Below are positions 16,473 to 24,974 of a DNA stretch of 64,000 nt, one piece after another. The notes under the pieces are model-generated. The model made no database searches. It was given only the letters and a program-made list of their open reading frames with translations, and was not told the DNA's origin. The DNA is taken from positions 17,078 through 81,077 of the forward strand of contig CALWZD010000079.1 of assembly GCA_944385945.1 (NCBI GenBank). The letters are read 5' to 3'. Made by a program: the position numbers and the translations under genes. This DNA is from an uncultured Anaerofilum sp. GTDB lineage: Bacteria > Bacillota > Clostridia > Oscillospirales > Ruminococcaceae. Numbering within the stretch: the stretch's first letter is position 1; each line of letters starts with the position of its first letter.

Positions 16473-17717
16473 TTACTTTTGGTTATTGCTGCTTTCGAAC
16501 GGCTCGGTCAGATTGCTCCAAGTATCGTTGACATAGCAAACGGCTTCCAGATACTGCTGACCAATCACGTTCAGCGGAAGCTGCAACTGCTCGGCGTATC
16601 TGTTTACCTGCCCCCACTCGCCCTGTTCATAGGCGATGGTAAGCAGATACATTGCACCGCAAAGACCATCGTGGCTGATCAGACCTCGTTTTAACTCGTC
16701 CGAGATGGGCAACGAAGAAAGAGCATCCTCCATAGGAACATCCAGCAGCTGATCCAGAATGGAGAACATACCCAACATATACGATTCGCTGAATGCCAAG
16801 GGGAAGTTCGGAACACTTTGGGACAGATTCTGGCAGAAAACAGCACGTTGGAAAGAAACTTTGATGAGTTCGTCGGTCAAATCATCTTCGCCACCGAAGC
16901 TGAGCAGATAGATCCACTGACGTAGCTGCCCCAAGCCCAAAATGGTAAGAGCCTGTTTGATTTCTTTTACGCGGTTCGGCAAAGCAAAATACGAGGAGTT
17001 GACCATTTTCAACAGCGAGAAGGTCAGGGTAACGTCCGTGCCGATCAACTGAGAAATCTCGTCCAGATCAGGTTCTTCACGGGTAACGGCAGCCATCAGG
17101 CGGAAAAAGTTTGCTTTTAAATGTTGCGGAGTTTTCTGCGCTTTTGCACGAGCGACCTCTGCAACGGCTTTGCCCTGGATGTAATCGAAGCCGGCACTTT
17201 CGGCAAGTTCACGCAGTTCGGTAGTGTCGACATTGTAGGCGATCAACTTCAGGTTAAATTCGGCAGCAACCGAACGGAAGGTGTCCAGCTGCTCTTGTGT
17301 GATATTTTCTAAATTGATGCGCAAAAGGTCGACCATCGAAAGCACATCCATGTAACGGCTGTTAAATTGGAATCCAACCAGCGCAAGGCGATAGCCCTGT
17401 TTTTTGTAGCGTTGCAGCATCATGCGGGCAACCGGATGAACCAAAACGCTGTCTTCGATTTGGATTACCAGCTTAGAAGGGTCAAAAACACGGGGAATAT
17501 TCTGCATAAGCAGGTTGGGGGTAAAGGTCAAGAATGCTTCTTTACCCTCCAGAAAGGAAGCTTCGTCCAACTGGTTAAAAAACTGAACGATGGCTTTTGC
17601 CGTGTTGGCGTCGTGGGCATTGAATGCATTGCCAGCCTCTTGGTAGTACAAAAGTTCGTATGCAACAATACTTCCGCTGCTGCCAACGATGGGTTGACGG
17701 GCAATATAATTTTCCAT
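16473..17717 (-). CDS. EAL-HDOD signalling protein
   Basis: Encodes 414 residues. The N-terminal half (about 1-190) is a degenerate EAL domain: it starts M-E-N-Y-I-A-R-Q-P-I-V and has Y-E-L-L-Y in place of the E-x-L catalytic motif, and the metal-binding residues of active cyclic-di-GMP phosphodiesterases are not evident. Residues about 195-400 form an HDOD domain (V-T-L-T-F-S-L-L-K-M-V-N-S-S-Y-F). Such YuxH-like proteins are regulatory, not catalytic. AGGAGG 17725-17730 places the start at 17717, although the frame is open further upstream. It follows the FliK-like and FlhB-like genes, suggesting a motility role, which is inference. Confidence 0.88.
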   Translation of the reverse strand: MENYIARQPIVGSSGSIVAYELLYYQEAGNAFNAHDANTAKAIVQFFNQLDEASFLEGKEAFLTFTPNLLMQNIPRVFDPSKLVIQIEDSVLVHPVARMMLQRYKKQGYRLALVGFQFNSRYMDVLSMVDLLRINLENITQEQLDTFRSVAAEFNLKLIAYNVDTTELRELAESAGFDYIQGKAVAEVARAKAQKTPQHLKANFFRLMAAVTREEPDLDEISQLIGTDVTLTFSLLKMVNSSYFALPNRVKEIKQALTILGLGQLRQWIYLLSFGGEDDLTDELIKVSFQRAVFCQNLSQSVPNFPLAFSESYMLGMFSILDQLLDVPMEDALSSLPISDELKRGLISHDGLCGAMYLLTIAYEQGEWGQVNRYAEQLQLPLNVIGQQYLEAVCYVNDTWSNLTEPFESSNNQK

Positions 17718-17730
17718 GGAATAACCTCCT

Positions 17731-17752
17731 AAAATAGCAGAAGACTCTGCTA
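17731..17752 (-). other. Small hairpin before the EAL-HDOD ribosome site
   Basis: Arms 17735-17741 and 17746-17752 pair perfectly (7 bp, loop of four). On the minus strand it is followed by TTTT and then the ribosome site, so it could be a weak terminator or attenuator between the FlhB-like gene and the EAL-HDOD gene. Confidence 0.45.
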
Positions 17753-17811
17753 ATAAAAAATAACCAAGCGATAGTGTGTACAAAAGTTCCGCTTAACAAA
17801 TGCGGCAACAC

Positions 17812-18099
17812 TTAGGTGTGCGGTTCGGTGGGGTTTTGTAGCTTAGAGGCAGCATTTAAAATCTGTACATAGATCGCAGCAACCAACTGATACATCTCCT
17901 GCGGGATAGGGCTGCCTACCTCCAACATACACAGCATGGACGCTGCACTGTCATCTCGATAAACCGGAATCCCTCGCTGCTCGGCAATATCTATAATATT
18001 TTCGGCTACTTCGCCGTAACCGGAAGCGATCACCACCGGCGCATAGTCCTGTTCGGCATTGTACTTTAATGCAACCGCTTTATTTTTAAATTTTGACAT
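17812..18099 (-). CDS. FlhB C-terminal domain-like protein (YlqH type)
   Basis: A 95-residue protein that matches only the cytoplasmic C-terminal domain of FlhB: A-V-A-L-K-Y-N, then A-P-V-V-I-A-S-G, the I-A-E-Q-R-G-I-P-V-Y-R-D turn, and a final helix with I-P-Q-E-M-Y-Q. There is no membrane part and no N-P-T-H cleavage site, as the chain begins after that point. Bacillus has an equivalent free domain (YlqH) next to a FliK-like YlqG, the same pair as here. Its 5' end overlaps the FliK-like gene by 14 bases. The function is not established; substrate switching in export is a plausible inference. Confidence 0.87.
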   Translation of the reverse strand: MSKFKNKAVALKYNAEQDYAPVVIASGYGEVAENIIDIAEQRGIPVYRDDSAASMLCMLEVGSPIPQEMYQLVAAIYVQILNAASKLQNPTEPHT

Positions 18100-19498
18100 C
18101 CAATCCCATCCTTTTGTAGGGTAACGATTTAAAAACCTCCATCAGCGAACGTGGACGTTCAAGGGGGGAGAATTGAAGCGAACCGACCTTGTAGTCCAGT
18201 GAAGCAAAGGTTTGAGCAAGTGGAGTGGAAAGCTGCGAAAAAGCAGTTTCGGTACCGGGAGGACACAACAGGTTGAAGTAGACAGTACGCTCGTGTACGT
18301 GTACATCAGCCTCGAAGCGTCCAACACCTTCTGCGTCGATGACCAACAAGAAATGCACACCGTTGCCGGCTCCTTTGGGCATATCTTTTTCGTCGCTGTC
18401 GGGGTTTACCCAAATTTCTGCAAAACTGCGCATACCGTTGTGGTCTACGGGGATGATAAAATGCAGCAACGGGGTAAAGTTGCAGGGAGAAGAAAGCAAA
18501 CTGTGCAAGATCTGCTCGATGCGTGCTTCGTCGCCGGGCGAAAGCCCTTCTGCCGAAGAATGGTGGGACAACAGTTGCATAAGCGTGTCCATCACTTTTG
18601 AGGAACCGTACTTCAGCACCTGATGGGTCTGACCGTTTGCCAGCATATTGAGAAATTGTTCAGCCATCGTGGCAAACTGCCGCCTCTGTGGACCGTTCAA
18701 CTGTTGGCGCAGCAAAAAAGCGGCTTCGTGAAAATAATCCTCGCTGGAATTGTAACGAGAAAGGTTGTATTTAAGGATAGAAAGCACTTTGTCTAGTTTT
18801 TCGTTGTACAAAATGCTGTCGGAAACAGTGTCCATCAAGTCCAGCACTTCTTTTTTCAGCTGGGCAAATTCTTTGTCGTTTGCATTCGAAAGCCGTTGCA
18901 GCAACTGGTCTATTTTGGAGGTAAGCTCTTTGCTGGTGCAAAGCGATTTTCGAAGGAACATCAGGTTGTTGCATACTGCACCACGAATATCCTCACGACA
19001 CAGCAGACTGTTGGCTGCCCGCAGAAAATTGGCAATGGCGACCTGAAGATCGCTGCGTGGCTGAGCATTGTCGTTCAACTGGCGCAGAAAATCGAACAGT
19101 TCACCACGCAAAAGGGTGGCTGTTTCGCCCTGACGCATCATTTCGGGGGCGACCTCCTGTTCAGGCATCATCATATTGCCAAACAGCTGTTCGATCTCAG
19201 CTGTCATCGAGCGGTTGTTGGCAGGCAACAGCTTGAATATCTCCTCCAAAAAGGAGATATTCTTCAGATAAGATGCAGCAACAGCGGGGTCTTTCAAAAG
19301 GTTTAACAGCATTGCCGGTGCATTGGAACTTTCCAGCATGGCATTGCCGTTTTGGTTCATATCGGTTTGATTGTGCGCCTGCAAAACTTTTGAGGCATTT
19401 TGAATATTCAAAACACCGACTGCATCGCTTTGTGTGGGCTGCGGAACAGCCTGATTTTTGGTGATGACCGGTGTTGTTACTTTCAGTAATTCTGCCAA
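18086..19498 (-). CDS. FliK-like flagellar protein (YlqG type)
   Basis: Encodes 470 residues. The N-terminal 350 residues are helix-rich and poorly conserved. The C-terminal region (about 355-465) has the FliK C-terminal pattern with G-V-H-F-L-L-V-I-D, V-H-V-H-E-R-T-V-Y-F-N and a final Y-K-V-G-S-L. FliK-type proteins measure hook length and trigger FlhB switching. Here the partner is the small FlhB-like gene just downstream. The start is TTG: GAGGAG at 19508-19513 is nine bases away and no better start codon is nearby. A classical fliK would normally lie upstream of flgD, outside this window, so this may be a second copy. Confidence 0.75.
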   Translation of the reverse strand: MAELLKVTTPVITKNQAVPQPTQSDAVGVLNIQNASKVLQAHNQTDMNQNGNAMLESSNAPAMLLNLLKDPAVAASYLKNISFLEEIFKLLPANNRSMTAEIEQLFGNMMMPEQEVAPEMMRQGETATLLRGELFDFLRQLNDNAQPRSDLQVAIANFLRAANSLLCREDIRGAVCNNLMFLRKSLCTSKELTSKIDQLLQRLSNANDKEFAQLKKEVLDLMDTVSDSILYNEKLDKVLSILKYNLSRYNSSEDYFHEAAFLLRQQLNGPQRRQFATMAEQFLNMLANGQTHQVLKYGSSKVMDTLMQLLSHHSSAEGLSPGDEARIEQILHSLLSSPCNFTPLLHFIIPVDHNGMRSFAEIWVNPDSDEKDMPKGAGNGVHFLLVIDAEGVGRFEADVHVHERTVYFNLLCPPGTETAFSQLSTPLAQTFASLDYKVGSLQFSPLERPRSLMEVFKSLPYKRMGLDVKI

Positions 19499-19583
19499 GC
19501 TTGCTTACTCCTCTACAAAAACAAAATGGATGCGATCTGTGTACCAAGATGCCATATACAGCACCACAGACATATCTGCCTCT

Positions 19584-19613
19584 ATTATACAAAAAAACAA
19601 GCATAAAAAGCAA
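19584..19613 (-). promoter_or_regulatory. Candidate sigma-A promoter of the FliK-like/FlhB-like block
   Basis: On the minus strand TTGCTT (19608-19613) and TATAAT (19584-19589) are separated by 18 bases, about 85 bases before the TTG start. The 341-base gap (19499-19839) between this gene and cheA is AT-rich. It also holds a possible + strand promoter, TTACAC at 19767 and GATAAT at 19789, before cheA. Nothing else was recognised in the gap. Confidence 0.55.
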
Positions 19614-19839
19614 AGCTTTTGTGGGGCAAGTGGCTATGGGGTTGCCGAAGATCGTTAAAAAGAACGATGCCCTATAAATATTATCCCATAGAAATGCTAA
19701 AAAACAATAGCAGAGGGTGGTTTTCTGTAAAAAAATAAAAAATCTTAGAAAAAATCGGTATAACCCTTACACTTTTAAAAAAATGTTGGATAATAAAAGT
19801 ATGGCATACTATTTTTGAGCTGTAAGAGGGTGAGATAAA

Positions 19840-21942
19840 ATGAATGATTTAGATACAGGAATGGAATCCTTGCTGGAAGCGTTCATTTACGAAACAAACG
19901 AGTTGTTGGACCACTTGGATGAGATCTTGCTGGAATCGGAAAAGGCAAAGACTATCAGTGAAAACAACATCAACTCCATCTTCCGCATAACCCACACCAT
20001 CAAGGGTTCGGCGGCAATGTTGGAATTTGAGGAAATGTCCACATTGGCACATGCCGTGGAAGACGTGTTCTATATCATCCGTGAAGATGCGTCCAAGTTG
20101 GATCTGGTGTTCGACGAACTGTTCGATCTGGTGTTCCAAGCGTCGGATTTTCTGCGCAAGGAGATCACCGCTATTTCTTCGGGAGAATATACTCCTTCGG
20201 ATGCAAGTTCGCTGATTCAAAGTTTCCACGAGCAGGCACGCATCATGAAAGGGGAGCAACCGGCGGCTGCGAAACCAGCCGATGCCCAGCCTGCTGCAAC
20301 GGCGGAAACTGCTGCATCGGCACCTGCGGCAGCGGTATCGACCGAAACAGAGCATGGCCGGGGAATGCGTGTTCGGGTATTTTTCGAAGATGGCTGTCAG
20401 ATGGAAAATATGCGTGCATTCATGCTTATTTCTCAGCTGCAAAGCTGCTGTGGCAAGGTAGAGTCTGTGCCGGCAAATCCTGAAAAAGACCAGGCTTTGA
20501 GTGCGGAAATCGTTAAAAACGGATTGTTGCTTACCTGCTGTGGCTACGAGTCGGAGGATGAGGTGCTGAAAACCGTAGAGCAGGCACTCAATATCAAATC
20601 CTACGAAATTTTGCCCGCAGAGGGTTCTCCCTGCTCGGTACAAGAGCCGGTCGAGGAATCGTCCCAACAGGCAGCCGTTGAAGAAGCAGAGCAGCCCACA
20701 GCCTCTGCACAGCCTGTGGCTGCCACAAGCGAAAAGGCAAATACGACTGCAACAAAAACAGGTGTAAAACAAAGCCTCATCAGCGTTAACCAGTCTAAAC
20801 TCGACCATTTGATGGATCTGGTAGGCGAGATCGTTACAGCGGAGTCGATGGTTGCACGTGACCCCGATCTGGAAGGATTGCGACTGGATCATTTCAACAA
20901 GTCGGTGCGTGAACTGCGCAAGCTTACCGATGAGCTGCAAGACGTGGTGATGAGCATTCGAATGCTGCCGTTGCACGGCATTTTCCAAAAGATGTCCCGT
21001 ATCGTGCGTGATATGGCGAAAAAGCTGGGCAAGCAGGCAGAACTGATCACTTTCGGCGGTGATACCGAAATTGATAAGACCATCAATGATGCCATCGCTG
21101 ACCCGTTGATGCATATGATCCGAAATTCGATGGATCATGCCATCGAAATGCCCGAGGAGCGTGTTGCAAAGGGCAAACCTTCAATGGGCAAGGTGATTCT
21201 GGCAGCACGTAACGTAGGCGGCGAGATCTTGATCGACGTATCGGACGACGGCTACGGTATGGACGCAAAGAAGCTGTTGGCAAAAGCCAAAGAAAAAGGG
21301 CTTTTGACCAAACCGGAAAGCGAGTATACCGAAAAAGAAATTTTCCAGATGATTATGCTGCCCGGTTTCTCTACCAACAAAGAAGTTACCGAGTATTCCG
21401 GACGTGGCGTTGGTATGGATGTTGTGCGTAAAAATGTCGAGCGTGTGGGTGGTACCATTACCATCAGCAGCGAGTACGGAAAGGGAACGACCTTTACTAT
21501 CAAGATCCCGCTAACCCTTGCTATCGTGGACGGTATGACCCTTGCTATCGGCGATACGGTGTTTACGTTGCCCATCACTTCGATTCGACAATCGTTCAAA
21601 GTGGGCGAGGAACAGCATATCATTAAGAATTCCAACGGCACCGAAATGATCATGGTGCGTGGTGAATGTTTGCCGATCTTGCGGTTGCACAGAATGTACG
21701 GGATCGAGCCTAAGTACGAGGAAATCAAAGATGGTATTTTGGTACAGATCGAAAACAGCAGTGCCAGTGCGTGCATTTTTGCAGACGAACTTTTGGGCGA
21801 ATATCAGATCGTTGTAAAGCCGTTCCCCAAATTCTTCAACAAATATGACCTGAAATCGGAAGGTCTTTCCGGATGCAGCATTTTGGGCGACGGTACCGTA
21901 AGCCTGATTTTGGATGCAAATGCGTTGATAAACAATTTGTAA
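19840..21942 (+). CDS. cheA: Chemotaxis histidine kinase CheA
   Basis: Encodes 700 residues. The P1 phosphotransfer domain has H52 in I-T-H-T-I-K-G-S-A. A CheY-binding P2-like region (about 165-255) sits between Ala/Pro/Glu-rich linkers. The P3 dimerisation helices begin near S-K-L-D-H-L-M-D-L-V-G-E. The kinase domain shows the N box (R-N-S-M-D-H-A-I, about 427-434), G1 (D-x-G-Y-G-M-D, about 469) and G2 (G-R-G-V-G-M-D, about 522). A CheW-like P5 domain ends the protein. CheA phosphorylates CheY and CheB. The ribosome site GAGGGTGAG is only moderate. First gene of the cheAWRB unit. Confidence 0.96.
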   Translation: MNDLDTGMESLLEAFIYETNELLDHLDEILLESEKAKTISENNINSIFRITHTIKGSAAMLEFEEMSTLAHAVEDVFYIIREDASKLDLVFDELFDLVFQASDFLRKEITAISSGEYTPSDASSLIQSFHEQARIMKGEQPAAAKPADAQPAATAETAASAPAAAVSTETEHGRGMRVRVFFEDGCQMENMRAFMLISQLQSCCGKVESVPANPEKDQALSAEIVKNGLLLTCCGYESEDEVLKTVEQALNIKSYEILPAEGSPCSVQEPVEESSQQAAVEEAEQPTASAQPVAATSEKANTTATKTGVKQSLISVNQSKLDHLMDLVGEIVTAESMVARDPDLEGLRLDHFNKSVRELRKLTDELQDVVMSIRMLPLHGIFQKMSRIVRDMAKKLGKQAELITFGGDTEIDKTINDAIADPLMHMIRNSMDHAIEMPEERVAKGKPSMGKVILAARNVGGEILIDVSDDGYGMDAKKLLAKAKEKGLLTKPESEYTEKEIFQMIMLPGFSTNKEVTEYSGRGVGMDVVRKNVERVGGTITISSEYGKGTTFTIKIPLTLAIVDGMTLAIGDTVFTLPITSIRQSFKVGEEQHIIKNSNGTEMIMVRGECLPILRLHRMYGIEPKYEEIKDGILVQIENSSASACIFADELLGEYQIVVKPFPKFFNKYDLKSEGLSGCSILGDGTVSLILDANALINNL

Positions 21943-21955
21943 GGAGGCGGTTTCT

Positions 21956-22438
21956 GTGGCGAACGATATTTTAAATACCGAACAGACTGTGCAGTCTGAG
22001 TTGGATAATCGCTTTTTAATGTTCTATATCAACCATATGTTGTATAGTGTGGAGCTGCGCTATGTTCTTGAGATCATCACTGTGCAAAGCGTTACCCATA
22101 TCCCTTCTGTGCCGGGCTATGTAAAGGGAATCATCAACCTGCGTGGCAAGGTCATTCCGGTGATTGATATGCGCCTGAAGCTGGGAATGGAAGAACGTGA
22201 GTACGACGATAAGGCCTGTATCGTGGTAGTTGAGATCAAAGAGATCCACATTGGGCTGATCGTGGACAGTGTTTCGGAAGTGGTGAATGTTTCGAAAGAC
22301 AACACTTCTTCTACCCCTCCGGGTGACATCACTGAAAAATATATTTCCTCGATCACAGTCCATAACGATAGGACCGTTCTGAACATCGACTGTGAAAAGC
22401 TGTTTATGGACGATTGTAACATGGTGGAGGAAGGCTAA
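21956..22438 (+). CDS. cheW: Chemotaxis coupling protein CheW
   Basis: A 160-residue single CheW domain that links CheA to receptors. Conserved features include L-E-I-I-T-V, H-I-P-S-V-P-G-Y-V-K-G-I-I-N-L-R-G-K-V-I-P-V and the later G-L-I-V-D-S-V-S-E-V pattern. The start is GTG at 21956, eight bases after AAGGAGG (21941-21947). It lies 13 bases after cheA. A 375-base gap with predicted RNA structure separates it from cheR. Confidence 0.95.
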   Translation: MANDILNTEQTVQSELDNRFLMFYINHMLYSVELRYVLEIITVQSVTHIPSVPGYVKGIINLRGKVIPVIDMRLKLGMEEREYDDKACIVVVEIKEIHIGLIVDSVSEVVNVSKDNTSSTPPGDITEKYISSITVHNDRTVLNIDCEKLFMDDCNMVEEG

Positions 22439-22813
22439 AAGATAGACTGCGCTTAAAACAGATGGGGCGCAGATGCATTGGATTTTTTTCGGTGTAGAAG
22501 GTCAAGAGCTGTTCCCTCCGCAATGGCTCTGCCGACCTGTGTGCCACTTCTAAAAGGAATCAAGCAGACGGCGCAGTGTAAAAATTAAAGTCGTTTGCAG
22601 GCAAAGTAAAAATAGCCAGCCCTCCTCTAAATAAAGGGGAGGGCTGCTGTTACAGTCTGTTTTTTGTATCAACAGCTGAAGATCGTTTGGAAACAGCAAT
22701 GCCGCCTATCGTGGCAGAGGTCGCTATGGGTGGAAGGTGCTATCCAGAGTGATTTTGATAGCTTCGGATATGCGTTGATGGAAAATTGCTTTAAGGGGAG
22801 GAGTTTGGGAAAT
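22439..22813 (+). other. cheW-cheR intergenic region with two hairpin elements
   Basis: This 375-base gap inside a chemotaxis gene series has no convincing gene. It contains a nested hairpin at 22496-22551 (helices 22496-22500/22547-22551, 22499-22503/22534-22538 and 22505-22509/22526-22530, sharing a register). A second stem at 22618-22628/22635-22645 (11 pairs, one G-U) has a T-run at about 22660-22665, some 14 bases beyond the stem. The second could be a leaky terminator. No consensus of a known riboswitch class was recognised. Confidence 0.5.
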
Positions 22814-23665
22814 ATGCCAATCGGAGATACACAAAGCTGTATTTTAAAGATAACCGATCAAGAGTTTCAGGAACTGGCAAAATTTGTATATGGGCGATAT
22901 GGTATCGACCTGAGCCGTAAACGGCAGCTCATCGAAGGGCGACTTTCGAATACATTACGTGCGAAAGGGATCACAAGCTTTTCGCAGTATATGAAATTGT
23001 TGTTCAATGATAACAGCGGTGAGGAGCTGCACCTGTTCTTGAATAAAATCACGACAAACCATTCTTATTTTGGACGTGAAAACGAGCATTTCGAGTTTTT
23101 GATGAAGGTTGCGCTGCCACAGTTGGAAAAAACACGCAAAGGCGACCTGCGTATTTGGAGTGCAGGATGTTCTGCGGGACAGGAAGCGTATAACATCGCT
23201 ATGGTAATGGATCAATATTTCGGTCCTCGCAAGCCCCAATGGGACACTACCATCCTGGCCACCGATATTTCCACCAATGTTTTGGCAAAAGCAAAGCAGG
23301 GGATTTATCCTGCCGAAAGCATCAAAGAATTGCCGGAGGCATGGCGGACAAAGTATTTTAATAGGTTGCCGAACGGAAATTATCAGGTGTGTGAGAAGAT
23401 TCGAAAAGAGGTCGTGTTCCGCATTTTCAACCTGATGGACCCGTTTGTTTACAAAAAACCGTTCGACATTATCTTTTGCCGAAACGTGATGATTTATTTC
23501 GATGCCCCAACAACCAACCGTACCGTAGAAAAATTTTACGATGCAACAGCAAATGGCGGTTACCTTTTTATTGGACACTCGGAAAGTATCGACAAGGCAA
23601 AATCTCGTTATACTTACCTTATGCCCGCTATCTATCAAAAACAGTTGATTAAGGGAGGAAGATAA
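22814..23665 (+). CDS. cheR: Chemoreceptor methyltransferase CheR
   Basis: Encodes 283 residues: an N-terminal helical domain (about 10-75) and a SAM-binding methyltransferase domain. Motif I reads W-S-A-G-C-S-A-G-Q-E-A-Y-N; the usual form is G-E-E, so one glutamate is replaced by Gln. F-D-I-I-F-C-R-N-V-M-I-Y-F-D is the conserved motif near residue 220. CheR methylates receptor glutamates with S-adenosylmethionine. The frame is open from 22664, but the family N-terminus and the GGGGAGGA site about 12 bases upstream favour 22814. Confidence 0.92.
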   Translation: MPIGDTQSCILKITDQEFQELAKFVYGRYGIDLSRKRQLIEGRLSNTLRAKGITSFSQYMKLLFNDNSGEELHLFLNKITTNHSYFGRENEHFEFLMKVALPQLEKTRKGDLRIWSAGCSAGQEAYNIAMVMDQYFGPRKPQWDTTILATDISTNVLAKAKQGIYPAESIKELPEAWRTKYFNRLPNGNYQVCEKIRKEVVFRIFNLMDPFVYKKPFDIIFCRNVMIYFDAPTTNRTVEKFYDATANGGYLFIGHSESIDKAKSRYTYLMPAIYQKQLIKGGR

Positions 23666-23667
23666 GT

Positions 23668-24714
23668 ATGAATGGTCCGGCAAAAGTATTGGTGGTGGAT
23701 GATTCTATCCTATTTCGCACAAAACTTCGGATCAGCCTTTCGGAAGATCCTGCGCTTACTGTTGTCGGAAGTGCGATGGACCCCGAAGATGCGATGCGTA
23801 AAATAGAGCAGCTCAAGCCAGATGTTATCACATTGGATGTTGAGATGCCCAAAATGAACGGCATCGAGTTTTTGCGCAAGTTGATCCCCAAAAATCCCAT
23901 TCCGGTCATCGTTGTTACATCGCTGCCAATGAATGCGCTGGACGCATTGGAGGCAGGTGCGGTCGATTTTGTAAATAAACCGCAGGCAGGCGTTGCCGGT
24001 GATGTCGAAAACTTTTTGCAGACCTTGCGCACAAAGGTAAAGATGGCGGCACAGGCAAAGGTACGCCGTCCGCTTACGCAAGCCGTGCAGCGTCCCTCGC
24101 TGGTGCAGCGTATGGCAGCACCTGCGATTCAGGCATCAAGCGATACGGTGATTGCAATCGGTGCTTCTACCGGCGGTACAGAGGCGATCATCGAAGTGGT
24201 AAAAACACTGCCGGAAAATACCCCCGGTATCGTCATCGTACAGCATATGCCGCCTAACTTCACCAACCTGTATGCACAGCGTTTGAATCGTATCTGCAAG
24301 ATGAAAGTAAAAGAGGCACAGGATATGGACCGTGTGCTTCAGGGACATATCATTATTGCAGCGGGTGGGTATCATCTTACCTTGAAAAAGGATGCACGTG
24401 GGTATTATATCCGCAGCTTGCAGGGCGAGCGTGTCAGTGGACATTGCCCGTCGGTCGACGTGATGTTCGATTCGGTCGCAGATTGCGCCGGCAGCAAGGC
24501 AATCGGCGTCATCCTCACGGGAATGGGTGCTGACGGTGCAAGAGGCATCACCAAACTGCACAAGACAGGTGCTTATACGATCGGACAGGATCGTGAAAGC
24601 TGTGTGGTATACGGAATGCCGATGGAAGCTTATCGAATGGGCGGAATCAGCAAACAGTTGCCACTGGATAGCATCAGCGACGAGATTCTTTATAAGCTTT
24701 CTCGTAAGGCATAA
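23668..24714 (+). CDS. cheB: Receptor methylesterase / deamidase CheB
   Basis: Encodes 348 residues. The receiver domain (1-125) has D11-D12 and phosphoacceptor D57. After a basic linker the methylesterase domain shows the catalytic residues S167 (G-A-S-T-G-G), H193 (Q-H-M-P-P) and D289 (G-M-G-A-D-G). CheB demethylates chemoreceptors when phosphorylated by CheA, opposing CheR. The ATG follows the cheR stop by two bases, with GGAGG inside the cheR end, so the two are coupled. Confidence 0.96.
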   Translation: MNGPAKVLVVDDSILFRTKLRISLSEDPALTVVGSAMDPEDAMRKIEQLKPDVITLDVEMPKMNGIEFLRKLIPKNPIPVIVVTSLPMNALDALEAGAVDFVNKPQAGVAGDVENFLQTLRTKVKMAAQAKVRRPLTQAVQRPSLVQRMAAPAIQASSDTVIAIGASTGGTEAIIEVVKTLPENTPGIVIVQHMPPNFTNLYAQRLNRICKMKVKEAQDMDRVLQGHIIIAAGGYHLTLKKDARGYYIRSLQGERVSGHCPSVDVMFDSVADCAGSKAIGVILTGMGADGARGITKLHKTGAYTIGQDRESCVVYGMPMEAYRMGGISKQLPLDSISDEILYKLSRKA

Positions 24715-24730
24715 GAAAGGAGCAGGTACT

Positions 24731-24913
24731 ATGGATACAGTTTCTTTTGCAGGGGCAGTAAGCAGTTATGCACTTGGCAATGTTCAAATGCAGGCATCTA
24801 TCTCTGTAACCAAAAAAGCGATGGATCTGCAAGAAATGCAGGCGGAACAGCTGTTGGAAATGATGCCACAGCAGGCACCGTCGTTTGGGCATTTGTTGGA
24901 TGTAACCGTTTAA
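24731..24913 (+). CDS. Small YjfB-like putative motility protein
   Basis: A 60-residue protein beginning M-D-T-V-S-F-A-G-A-V-S-S-Y and continuing with a helix rich in Q, M, A and E, then D-V-T-V at the end. The pattern I-S-V-T-K-K-A-M-D-L-Q-E-M-Q fits the YjfB putative motility family, whose members are often under sigma-28 control and have no defined function. AAGGAG at 24717-24722 is eight bases before the ATG. It ends the che unit directly before a terminator. Confidence 0.82.
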   Translation: MDTVSFAGAVSSYALGNVQMQASISVTKKAMDLQEMQAEQLLEMMPQQAPSFGHLLDVTV

Positions 24914-24920
24914 CGTAACA

Positions 24921-24971
24921 AAAAACAGGCACTTTCCGATTTCCGAAACGGATAGGAAAGTGCCTGTTTTG
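24921..24971. terminator. Bidirectional terminator between the che unit and coaX
   Basis: Arms 24922-24937 and 24955-24970 form a perfect 16-bp stem with AAAA and TTTT at its ends, giving U-tracts in both directions. It serves the convergent che (+) and coaX (minus) transcripts. Confidence 0.92.
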
Positions 24972-24974
24972 CTT

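Noticed and set aside
17812-18099. Truncated flhB pseudogene
   Set aside because: The short gene begins at a proper start, overlaps its neighbour as in an operon, and free FlhB C-domains are known next to FliK-like genes; a full flhB exists at 9735-10805.
22439-22813. Cyclic-di-GMP riboswitch in the cheW-cheR gap
   Set aside because: The conserved core bases of class I and class II were not found; only generic hairpins are present.
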